DNA from: Limnospira fusiformis SAG 85.79
GTDB taxonomy: Bacteria > Cyanobacteriota > Cyanobacteriia > Cyanobacteriales > Microcoleaceae
DNA: 64,000 nt
Direction of reading: 5' to 3'
NCBI RefSeq assembly: GCF_012516315.1
Contig: NZ_CP051185.1
Location: 889,459-953,458 of the forward strand
The position numbers were made by a program, and so were the translations under genes. Shown here piece by piece: positions 36,845-45,368 of the stretch. The notes beneath the pieces were generated by a model, which did no database searches, was not told the DNA's origin, and saw nothing but the letters and a program-made list of their open reading frames with translations. How positions within the stretch are numbered: position 1 is the stretch's first letter; the number at the start of each line of letters is the position of its first letter.

Positions 36845-39382
36845 ATGCCAGATAAAAAGAGCGAATCCCAGGTTTTAATTATGACAGGAATGCACCGTTC
36901 AGGTACATCCTTGACCGCTTCATTATTGCAAAGTGCTGGGTTGCACGTTGGTCGTCGGCTAATGCAGGGAACTGAGTTTAACCCCAAAGGCTACTTTGAG
37001 AATATTGATTTTTTTGAATTTCACCTAGATTTATTGCGATCGCAAGGTGTTAATATAGATGGTTGGACATTACAAGACAACCTGGATGTTCCCGAAGAGT
37101 TTATCGACAAAGCAAATGCAATTGTTGAAAAAAATTCTCTGAGTCATATTTGGGGATGGAAAGAACCTCGGACGACACTATTTTTAGATTTTTGGGCGCA
37201 GTTATTACCTGATGCTAAGTTTCTGTTGATTTACCGTTCTCCGTGGGATGTGATAGATTCTCTGTACCGCCGAGGAGATGAAATTTTTAGAAATCAACCC
37301 GAACTAGCAGTTAAATATTGGATATTTTATAATCAGAAAGTCTTAGATTTTTATAATAAATATGGTGATAAATGTTTATTGGCAAACATAGAAACAATTG
37401 TCAAATATCAAGATAAATATGTAGCGGAAATTAATCAGAAATTCGGGATAAATCTAACTAATCCTTCTCCGGCGGTTTATGATGATTCCCTAATGCAAAC
37501 CAATATATCAGAAGATGGTCAACGTCCCAGCTTAATCGATTATTACTTTCCTGAAGCCATAGAAATGTATCAGGAACTAGAGAGTCGGGGATGGCATCCT
37601 AATCAAACTCCAGATTTATCATGGAATAATCAGATTAAGTCTTCTCCCTATATGGCTTGGGCTTTTAGAGATTGGGCGAATTATCGACTGTCCGCCGCCG
37701 AAAATAAGTCTCTTAGGGTTGAGTTAGAAGGGACTCAAGCTAAACTTGAAGAAACTCTGTCTCAGTTCAACCCAACTCGGGATGAATTGGAAGAAACTAG
37801 GTCTCAGCTACAGGAAACAGAGTCGATTGTAGAACAGTTAAAATCTCAGTTGGAACAAACGGAAGGGGTTTTAGAAAAAACTCACAGTCAACTGCAAAAA
37901 ACTGAGTCAATTTTACAGGAGTCTCACAATCAACTAACTCAAAAGAATACCGAATTAAATCAAGTGCGATCGCAGTTGGAGTCGCAGTTTAGTCAAGTTC
38001 AGGAAGAACTAGAACAAGCCAAATCACAGTTGAGTCAAACTCAATGGGACGTGATGAAATATCAATCCCAACTACACCATACGCAGGAAGAACTAGAACA
38101 GGCGGAGCAACAAAACCGGGAAATTTTATCTAACCAAAATCAACTACAGTCTCAACTGAATGAGTCTGAGTCTCGGCTGATGAAAACTGAGATGATGTTT
38201 AGTCAATTAAGACTACAACTGGAGCAAGCTAACAAAACCCAAATCCGAACTATTGCTCAACTTCATGATACCCAAGGTAAACTAGAATATTCGGAGTTTC
38301 AACAACATCAGTATCTAGCAGAATTAGAACGACTTGAGCCACAACTGGAGAAAACTGAGATCCAATTGAGTCAGTCTTTGGTTAAACTTAACCAGGTTGA
38401 GAAAAATCATCAGCGAACTCTGGTACAATTACATCAAACTCAAGGTAACTTGGAGACCTGTCAATTGTATTTAGCTGAAAGTCAACAACAACAAACCCAG
38501 TATAAAAATCAACTGGAAGAGTGGGAAGGACTTTGGGGAGAATTAATTGAACAGGAAGATGAGATGGAAAAAGCGATCGCTCAGTATCAGGCAAAATTGC
38601 AGGCGACGGAACAGGAGTTAGAATCATCTCAACATCAACTACAGCAAACTCAAGAGGAGAAAACCCAATGGGAACAGAAAATTGAGGAGTACGAAAAACT
38701 TTTGGCGGCGGCGAGTACACAGGAAGATGAGATGGAAAAAGCGATCGCTCAGTATCAGGCAAAATTGCAGGCGACGGAACAGGAGTTAGAATCATCTCAA
38801 CATCAACTACAGCAAACTCAAGAGGAGAAAACCCAATGGGAACAGAAAATTGAGGAGTACGAAAAACTTTTGGCGGCGGCGAGTACACAGGAAGATGAGA
38901 TGGAAAAAGCGATCGCTCAGTATCAGGCAAAATTGCAGGCGACGGAACAGGAGTTAGAATCATCTCAACATCAACTACAGCAAACTCAAGAGGAGTTACA
39001 ACGGTCGCAAGACCAACAGTTAAAAATAGAGGAAGAACTGGTTAGGTTGCGTTTAGAGCGATCTTTAAACCCGACTGGGGAGACGACAAAACAAGTAGAG
39101 TACAGATTTTTAGTATGGAAGGCATGGTCTTCATATACAATGGGGAACTATGATGACATGGTTGTAAGTTTGAGACAATCTTGGAAATTCCGAAACGACT
39201 CTCCCTCAGAGACGATTTTAGATTGGCTAAGAAGTTTTGAGCAATTCTCATCGGAGAAAAGCATCCCGTTTAATTCTGAGTCGCTAACCAAGTTACCGGA
39301 GTGGCAAAAACTGATGAAATTGGTCATGGCTAATAAACCCGTTCTAGTCAGCAACCTGTCAAATCCGAAACCCGTCACTTAG
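36845..39382 (+). CDS. Sulfotransferase fused to a long coiled coil
   Basis: 845 aa. Residues about 1-240 form a PAPS-dependent sulfotransferase-like domain: IMTGMHRSGTSLTASLL (about 13-29) is the 5'-phosphosulfate loop and LLIYRSPWDVIDSLYRR (about 127-143) resembles the 3'-phosphate-binding region. Residues about 280-735 are a continuous heptad-rich Gln/Glu/Leu coiled coil, within which a 56-residue block is repeated (about 570-715). A small helical C-terminal domain follows. The coiled coil could oligomerise the enzyme or dock it on the neighbouring TPR proteins. The substrate is unknown; sulfated polysaccharide is plausible. Confidence 0.8.
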   Translation: MPDKKSESQVLIMTGMHRSGTSLTASLLQSAGLHVGRRLMQGTEFNPKGYFENIDFFEFHLDLLRSQGVNIDGWTLQDNLDVPEEFIDKANAIVEKNSLSHIWGWKEPRTTLFLDFWAQLLPDAKFLLIYRSPWDVIDSLYRRGDEIFRNQPELAVKYWIFYNQKVLDFYNKYGDKCLLANIETIVKYQDKYVAEINQKFGINLTNPSPAVYDDSLMQTNISEDGQRPSLIDYYFPEAIEMYQELESRGWHPNQTPDLSWNNQIKSSPYMAWAFRDWANYRLSAAENKSLRVELEGTQAKLEETLSQFNPTRDELEETRSQLQETESIVEQLKSQLEQTEGVLEKTHSQLQKTESILQESHNQLTQKNTELNQVRSQLESQFSQVQEELEQAKSQLSQTQWDVMKYQSQLHHTQEELEQAEQQNREILSNQNQLQSQLNESESRLMKTEMMFSQLRLQLEQANKTQIRTIAQLHDTQGKLEYSEFQQHQYLAELERLEPQLEKTEIQLSQSLVKLNQVEKNHQRTLVQLHQTQGNLETCQLYLAESQQQQTQYKNQLEEWEGLWGELIEQEDEMEKAIAQYQAKLQATEQELESSQHQLQQTQEEKTQWEQKIEEYEKLLAAASTQEDEMEKAIAQYQAKLQATEQELESSQHQLQQTQEEKTQWEQKIEEYEKLLAAASTQEDEMEKAIAQYQAKLQATEQELESSQHQLQQTQEELQRSQDQQLKIEEELVRLRLERSLNPTGETTKQVEYRFLVWKAWSSYTMGNYDDMVVSLRQSWKFRNDSPSETILDWLRSFEQFSSEKSIPFNSESLTKLPEWQKLMKLVMANKPVLVSNLSNPKPVT
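38552..38995 (+). repeat. 168-bp intragenic tandem repeat, 2.6 copies
   Basis: Units start at 38552, 38720 and 38888 (CAGGAAGATGAGATGG) and seem identical at DNA level through about 38995. They keep the frame and encode 56 residues, which is eight coiled-coil heptads. Confidence 0.95.
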
Positions 39383-39462
39383 AGCCAATTAGGAAAGTTA
39401 TGTTTTCGTAGCATATTTGATGAATTGAGTTTTGTTGTTTAGTATAATCAGAGATAAAATTT

Positions 39463-42261
39463 ATGCCTCGCCAGTGTTATGTTTTTCACGACAAAAAGCT
39501 AGTATTATTTTGGTCTCCTAAGTGTGCCTGTACAGCGATAACCAATTGGTTATATTATGGTTTACTGGGGAACGTCACTTCTAACAAAAAGCCACAACAA
39601 GCTCCCAGGATATTGTTAGCTAAACAGGGTTTTTTTAGGTCAATCAATACTTATGAAGATCTTGACAAGATTAGCAACTATGATGGTTACTTGAAAGTTA
39701 TATTCATGAGACATCCCTTGTCAAGATTGATCAGTGCTTATCTAAATAAGTTTGTTTATTATAATGGTAAAATATTGGATGAATTTCATAAATTAGAACC
39801 CTTTTCAAAAAAAGTAGTTCAGGAAATATACAAGTATAATAATTGGGATATTGACCAAAACTATAAAGGGATTCGATTTCGTGATTTGATTGATTATGTT
39901 AAACTCAATAAAAGCAAAAATAAACCGATAGATCATCATTGGGATACGCAAGTTTATGATAGTTATAATCCTCAATTATTCTCCTTTGATTATATTTTTC
40001 AACAGGAAAAATTTGTTGGAGGTATTAATCAATTGAACAATATTTTTAATATTGATTATGTTCCTCCCAAGATAAATAGTACCATCAATTATAGAAACCA
40101 AGATACCTCAAATGCTGAAGATTATGATATATTAAAAGAAGTCCAACTTGATGATTTATTTTCTGTGGATATATTGTCTTTGAATATTTTTGATGAAGAA
40201 AATTTGGCTAATATAGACACCCAAACTTTATACCGAAAATTTATCAATGATAAAATCATCAATTCAGTTTATGAAATCTACAAACAAGATTATCAAGTCG
40301 GCAAATATGACAAAAATGTTATCTTTGACATTAGCTCACAAAAAAATGAGGTAAGTGAAAACATGAAAAGTTTTGTTAACTGGAAGACTTTAGAAACTCA
40401 AAGAGTTGTTAGAGGCTGGATATTACCTGACTCCGGTATTTGTGAACCATCCGATATTATAGTATTAATTAATGGAAAAAAACTGACTGATGAGAATATT
40501 AACCTTAAACGTTTCCATAAGAATAGTAATACTTTTCAGGTTAATTTTTGCTTTGATTTATCTCCATATAATCTAAAAAATGGAGATCAAATACAGTTAG
40601 CCTTTAGAAATACAGGAAACATACTAGGAACCAGTCAATTTATTGAACAAAGTTCCCCATCATGTGATGATAATACTATATATTTGTTTATTCATATTCC
40701 TAAAACTGCTGGCACCTCTTTTAGAAAGGGATTAGAAAAACAATTTAATCCTTCTCAAGTTATCTATGATTATGGCATTAAATCTCCAGTCACCAGTCCT
40801 ATAATTAAATCTTCAATTTACGGGGAATCTGCCAGTCCATTACAGCTTAAAGACTATGTTGATGAGAAAAAAATAAAAGTCATAGGAGGACATATAGGAG
40901 GCGCTAATCAAATTGCGATACAGCATTATTGCTCTATTTTTGGTAATCGTTTAAAATTAGTTACATTTCTGAGAGAACCTATCAGGCGGTGTTTATCTAA
41001 TTATTTTCATATGTATGATCATTATGGTTATTCCGGTACTGTTGAAACATTTGTCAAACAACGACCTAATTGGCAATCGAGAGTATTAAAAGATATAGAT
41101 CTGGAAAACTTGTATTTTTTGGGAATCACAGAGAAATATAATGAGTCTGTTGAATTTTTTAATCGTATTTCTCACACTTCCTTACCATCACTCAGCCTCA
41201 ACAAAAACCCTAAAATTGAAAACTTTATACAAAATTTACCTCAATCAACATTAGATTTAGTTGTTGAAAATAATACTCTCGACCTAGAGTTATACGAAGC
41301 TGGTGTTCAACTTTTTGAGAGAAGATTATCAGAAAGTAGGGAATCAAACAAATCAGTGACTTATGTGAATTTTGACCAAAAGATATCTCACAGTGAAGTT
41401 CGTAAAATATGGCTTCGTCATCATCCACAACCTCTATACAATAAATCGCTTAATTTAACTTTAATTTTCTGCGCTAAAAGCGCTTGTAGCTTTGCTGTAA
41501 AGTGGTTTTTTTATCAGGCCGGACTTTATCAAGATGTAGAATCCTACCATCGTCATCCTCATAAGTATAGATCCGAGGTTTTTATCCAAGACCCTCAATA
41601 CAAAAAACAGATTAGATCCACAAAGGAAATTTTAAATTCTCATATTTTATGTTTAATTAGAGATCCTTTTTCTCGTGCAGTTAGTAGCTACATTCATGCT
41701 ATTAAAACTGGATATGATGATCCCGAAATCTCGAAATTTTTAGAAAGAAATATAAGCCGTGAAAATAGTTTTTGTTTTGATGAGTTTGTACAGTATTTAA
41801 AATCACTGGATATTAGAAATTGCAATATTCACCATAAGCTGCAAGCTCATCCTTTAATTGAGATGGGTATCATCAAACCCCATATTCTCAAAGTTGAGAA
41901 CTTATTTGATGATTTTGCAAACATCGAAAAAACTTTAGGTCTTAGTCCGGCTCCACTTGAACAAATTAGCAAATCCTTAGAGTTTCATAAAAGACCAAGA
42001 GATCACGGATTTGAACAGGAGTGTCATCAAACCAAGTTCAGGTGGACTCAACAACAATTATTTCCACATTACAAATATTTCTACTCTGATGAGTTAGTTC
42101 GGGATATTGCTAATCTTTACCGCGCTGATTTTGAGATATTTGGGTACAAGCCAGAACTAGATTTAGAGTTGACTTCTCAGGCTCCGTCTCAACCTTCATT
42201 TGCTCAAATAGAAAAAGATCTGCTCAAGTGGAGAGATAACTTAAATAAAATCAGAGGTTAA
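39463..42261 (+). CDS. Three-module sulfotransferase-like protein
   Basis: 932 aa with three transferase modules. Module 1 (about 1-285) has LVLFWSPKCACTAITNWL, a Sulfotransfer_2-type 5'-PSB loop, and FMRHPLSRLISAY. Residues 301-395 form a beta-rich linker (VVRGWILPDSGICEPSDIIV). Module 2 (about 405-625) has FIHIPKTAGTSF and FLREPIRRCLSNYFH. Module 3 (about 645-932) has LTLIFCAKSACSFAVKWFFY and CLIRDPFSRAVSSYIHA. The linker plus module 3 recur as the next gene and module 2 resembles the protein at 44627. AT-rich compared with the housekeeping genes. Donor use of PAPS is inferred from the loop motifs only. Confidence 0.82.
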   Translation: MPRQCYVFHDKKLVLFWSPKCACTAITNWLYYGLLGNVTSNKKPQQAPRILLAKQGFFRSINTYEDLDKISNYDGYLKVIFMRHPLSRLISAYLNKFVYYNGKILDEFHKLEPFSKKVVQEIYKYNNWDIDQNYKGIRFRDLIDYVKLNKSKNKPIDHHWDTQVYDSYNPQLFSFDYIFQQEKFVGGINQLNNIFNIDYVPPKINSTINYRNQDTSNAEDYDILKEVQLDDLFSVDILSLNIFDEENLANIDTQTLYRKFINDKIINSVYEIYKQDYQVGKYDKNVIFDISSQKNEVSENMKSFVNWKTLETQRVVRGWILPDSGICEPSDIIVLINGKKLTDENINLKRFHKNSNTFQVNFCFDLSPYNLKNGDQIQLAFRNTGNILGTSQFIEQSSPSCDDNTIYLFIHIPKTAGTSFRKGLEKQFNPSQVIYDYGIKSPVTSPIIKSSIYGESASPLQLKDYVDEKKIKVIGGHIGGANQIAIQHYCSIFGNRLKLVTFLREPIRRCLSNYFHMYDHYGYSGTVETFVKQRPNWQSRVLKDIDLENLYFLGITEKYNESVEFFNRISHTSLPSLSLNKNPKIENFIQNLPQSTLDLVVENNTLDLELYEAGVQLFERRLSESRESNKSVTYVNFDQKISHSEVRKIWLRHHPQPLYNKSLNLTLIFCAKSACSFAVKWFFYQAGLYQDVESYHRHPHKYRSEVFIQDPQYKKQIRSTKEILNSHILCLIRDPFSRAVSSYIHAIKTGYDDPEISKFLERNISRENSFCFDEFVQYLKSLDIRNCNIHHKLQAHPLIEMGIIKPHILKVENLFDDFANIEKTLGLSPAPLEQISKSLEFHKRPRDHGFEQECHQTKFRWTQQQLFPHYKYFYSDELVRDIANLYRADFEIFGYKPELDLELTSQAPSQPSFAQIEKDLLKWRDNLNKIRG

Positions 42262-42331
42262 TAAGGTGGGCAGACAAACGGAGATGGTTATAATTTGTAG
42301 AGTTCCTAAATAAATTGAGGTAAGCCGATAA

Positions 42332-43540
42332 ATGAAAAGTTCTGTAAACTGGAATAATTTAGAAAGCCAGGGAATTGTCAGAGGCTGGATATTACCTGAC
42401 CAAGGAGGTTGTGACCCTTCTGATATTGTTGTATTAATTAATGGTCAAAAGTTGACTTCTGAGCAGATTAAACCTAAACGTTTCCAGAGAAATAGTGATA
42501 ATCTACGGGTGAATTTTTGTTTTGATTTATCTCCCTATAATTTACAAAATGGAGACCAAATACAGTTGGCCTTTAAAGATACAGGAGAAATACTGGGAAC
42601 CAGTAAATCAGGAAGTAAGGAATCCAAAAAAACAGTGACTTATGTTAATGTTAAAAAACAAATATCTTCCCATAAAATGATAAAAATATGGCTTCGTCAT
42701 GCTCCACAACCTCTATACAATAAATCGCTTAATTTAACTTTAATTTTCTGCGCTAAAAGCGCTTGTAGCTTTGGTGTAAAGTGGTTTTTTTACCAGGCAG
42801 GACTATATCAAGAGGCAGAATCATACCATCGTTTTCCTCATAAGTATAGAACGGAAATTTTTATGCCAAATCCTGAATACCAAAAACATATCAGAGAAGT
42901 AGACCGCATATTAAATTCAAATATAGTCTGCTTGGTTAGAGATCCTTTCTCTCGTGCAGTTAGTAGCTATATCCACGCTATTAAAACCGGATATGATAAT
43001 GATGGAATCTCAAAATTTTTAGGGATAAAGATAGGTCGTAAAAATAGTTTTTGTTTTGATGAGTTTGTACAGTATTTAAAATCACTGGATATTAGAAATT
43101 GTAATATTCACCATCAGATGCAAGCTCACCCTTTAATGGAGATGGGTATAATAAAACCTCACATTATCAAAGTTGAGAACTTGTTTAATGATTTCCAAGA
43201 AGTAGAGAAAAAGTTAGGCTTGAATCCTGCTCCACTTAGCGAAATTAGCAAATCCCTAGAGTTTCATCGCACCCCGAAGGATTCTGAATTTAAAAAGGAA
43301 TGTTACCATATTCAGTTTCCTCCATCGAGAAAGCAATTATTTCCACATTACAAATATTTCTACTCTGAGGAGTTAGTTCGGGATGTTGCTAATATTTACC
43401 GCGCTGATTTTGAGATATTTGGGTACAAGCCAGAACTAGATTTAGAGTTGACTGTTCAGGCTCCGTCTCAACCTTCATTTGCTCAAATAGAAAAAGATCT
43501 GCTCAAGTGGAGAGAGAACTTAAATGAGATCAGAGGTTAA
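42332..43540 (+). CDS. Sulfotransferase-like protein, paralogue of the previous C-terminal half
   Basis: 402 aa. Residues 1-95 match the linker domain of the 932-aa protein (GIVRGWILPDQGGCDPSDIV) and the rest matches its module 3 (LTLIFCAKSACSFGVKWFFY, CLVRDPFSRAVSSYIHAIKT, FPHYKYFYSEELVRDVANIY), with near-identical C-termini. The DNA similarity runs past both stop codons for about 50 bp (TAATAAGG then CAGACAAACGGAGATGGTTA), so this gene arose by tandem duplication of the 3' part of its neighbour. Expected activity: PAPS-dependent transfer of sulfate, unproven. Confidence 0.82.
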   Translation: MKSSVNWNNLESQGIVRGWILPDQGGCDPSDIVVLINGQKLTSEQIKPKRFQRNSDNLRVNFCFDLSPYNLQNGDQIQLAFKDTGEILGTSKSGSKESKKTVTYVNVKKQISSHKMIKIWLRHAPQPLYNKSLNLTLIFCAKSACSFGVKWFFYQAGLYQEAESYHRFPHKYRTEIFMPNPEYQKHIREVDRILNSNIVCLVRDPFSRAVSSYIHAIKTGYDNDGISKFLGIKIGRKNSFCFDEFVQYLKSLDIRNCNIHHQMQAHPLMEMGIIKPHIIKVENLFNDFQEVEKKLGLNPAPLSEISKSLEFHRTPKDSEFKKECYHIQFPPSRKQLFPHYKYFYSEELVRDVANIYRADFEIFGYKPELDLELTVQAPSQPSFAQIEKDLLKWRENLNEIRG

Positions 43541-43677
43541 TAAGGTTGTCAGACAAACGGAGATGGTTAGAATTTGTAGAGCCGCTCCCCAAATTAAAGC
43601 AATAGGGCGTATATAATACGCCCCTAAAGTTCTATAATACTAACAGGTTATCTCTGTTAATAGTTAATCAAATGTTG

Positions 43678-43962
43678 TTATTCTGAATCTGCCTCTTCTG
43701 TATCCTTAGAGGGTTTAATAACTCGGAAGTTAACGACTGTACGTGCTGGGACTTCAGTGGTTTCACCAGTTTCTGGGTTGGTTTTGGTTCTTGCTGGTTG
43801 CTCTTTGGGGGTAAATTTCCCTAAACCTCTGACGACAACTGGCTGACCACTCTCAATTTCCTGAGAGATAGCACTAAAAGCCAAGTCTAAAATAGCTCTA
43901 ACTTTTTTCTTGGGAATTTTGGCTTCTTCGGCGACGCGCTGGACCAGTTCATTTGTTTTCAT
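43678..43962 (-). CDS. HU-family DNA-binding protein
   Basis: 94 aa from ATG at 43962, with AGGAG eight bases upstream; the TTG at 43968 is not needed. HU/IHF proteins bend and compact DNA as dimers. MKTNELVQRVAEEAKIPKKK and VVVRGLGKFTPKEQPARTKT (flank of the DNA-binding arm) fit the family, but the arm region is NPETGETTEVPARTVVNFR and the tail is acidic (KDTEEADSE), so it is a divergent member and not necessarily the main nucleoid HU. It sits alone among mobile and sulfotransferase genes. Confidence 0.85.
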   Translation of the reverse strand: MKTNELVQRVAEEAKIPKKKVRAILDLAFSAISQEIESGQPVVVRGLGKFTPKEQPARTKTNPETGETTEVPARTVVNFRVIKPSKDTEEADSE

Positions 43963-44040
43963 ACCCAAAAACTCCTATGATTAGGTGGGAACAGCCAGAT
44001 TATTGTTCTGAACTGACTTTACTATAACAACTTTTTGTCT

Positions 44041-44439
44041 ATGTGTCAAGTCTATAGACACAATCTAACAACAAAATCTTTGATTAACTACCACTTTGTT
44101 TGGAGTTCTAGGCGCAAACGTAAGGTACTCAAGGGGATGGTAGCGATTAGACTTAGGGAGTTAATGGAAGAAGTGTGTCCAGATTTGGAGGTCGAAATCC
44201 TGACTCTGGATATACAGCCTAACTATGTCCACGCATTTTTGGATTGTCCGCCGACCCTAGCCCCGCATCAGATTATCCATCGAATCAAAGCCTATACAGC
44301 CCGTCACCTCCGTAAAGAGTTTGAACATTTGCTGGTGCTACCATCAATATGGACTCGTTCCTACCTAGTTTCGACATCGGAGACCATCTCTCAGGAGATT
44401 ATTGAGGATTATGTGAAACACCAAGGGAAAAAAGGATGA
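44041..44439 (+). mobile_element. IS200/IS605-type TnpA transposase gene, probably inactive
   Basis: 132 aa from ATG at 44041, close to the usual 130-155. Single-stranded-DNA transposases of this family need an HUH motif and one tyrosine. The framework is present: YHFVWSSRRKRKVL at about 18-31, LTLDIQPNYVHAFLDCPP around residue 62, and IIEDYVKHQGKK with the expected catalytic Tyr. The HUH motif reads NYVHAF, so the first His (usually HVH) is Tyr, one base away from CAT. That should weaken metal binding. No TnpB gene adjoins, and I could not assign the element's ends. Confidence 0.75.
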
Positions 44440-44626
44440 AACAAGACCCAACAGACCAGTCGATAACTATCAATGTCTGGGCTGTTGAAGTTGATAGACT
44501 ATCTTGGTTAAGGCAGTTATACTGTGGTATGCTACCCTAAGACAAATATCAATAGATGGGTTAGATACTGCATTACAGTCAATCAAATATAGTAAATTAG
44601 CTGGGAAAAACTTAGAGATTGAAATT

Positions 44627-45298
44627 ATGACCGAATTCTCTGAAAAATTACCAAATAATACATTTTTATTTATTCATATCCCTAAAACGGCTGGGACTTC
44701 TTTTAGGTCTCAAATCGAAAAAAAACTCAAGTGTATTTTTGAGTATGGGGCTGACCCAAAAACTTCCCCATTGGTACATGAGACGATAGATAAAGGTGAC
44801 TTAACATCTTTTGTGAAATCATTTAAATCGGAGGGCTTTGAAGCTGTATATGGTCATTTTGAGATGGCTAAGTATCAGCCAATTGTAAACGACACGACAA
44901 AATTTGCTACTTTCTTGCGACACCCAATTCAGCGATCTATATCTAACTACGAGCATTTTCGTAGACATTATGGGTATGATAAATCTATGGAGGAATTTTT
45001 CAGCAATCCCCATTTTTCTAATCAACAATCTAAAGCCCTTGAGGGGATAGAAATTGACGATCTATTTTTTGTAGGAATTACTGAGCGCTATAGTGATTCT
45101 ATTAAACTATTTAATAAACTGACAAACCTTGGTATTAAGGATGTCCAAATAAATTATAACCCCCAAAAAAAAGTTGATGAGCAGTACGAGTTGGATTCTG
45201 AATCCTTGAAATTGATAGAAAGCAAGAATGAGAAGGACTTAGACTTATACTTTAAAGCTCAGTCAATTTTTGAGAGACGACTGGAAGAGATGATGTAA
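44627..45298 (+). CDS. Sulfotransferase-like protein, stand-alone module 2
   Basis: 223 aa from ATG at 44627; the frame is open upstream to a TTG at 44504, but that stretch has no transferase similarity. FLFIHIPKTAGTSFRSQIEK is the 5'-PSB loop of the Sulfotransfer_2 type and FLRHPIQRSISNYEHFRRHY the 3'-phosphate region. It aligns over its length with residues about 405-625 of the 932-aa neighbour, including LFFVGITERYSDSIKLFNKL and the C-terminal LYFKAQSIFERRL. It lies just downstream of the tnpA gene, which separates it from its paralogues. Confidence 0.8.
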   Translation: MTEFSEKLPNNTFLFIHIPKTAGTSFRSQIEKKLKCIFEYGADPKTSPLVHETIDKGDLTSFVKSFKSEGFEAVYGHFEMAKYQPIVNDTTKFATFLRHPIQRSISNYEHFRRHYGYDKSMEEFFSNPHFSNQQSKALEGIEIDDLFFVGITERYSDSIKLFNKLTNLGIKDVQINYNPQKKVDEQYELDSESLKLIESKNEKDLDLYFKAQSIFERRLEEMM

Positions 45299-45368
45299 TT
45301 GTTGGGGTTCCGGTAATTTACAAAGGTGTACGGAAGAAGGTTGAGTCCCTTCTTCCATGGGTGTCAAT

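Noticed and set aside
38388..38963. 191-codon minus-strand frame
   Set aside because: Antisense shadow of the tandem repeats in the sulfotransferase coiled coil.
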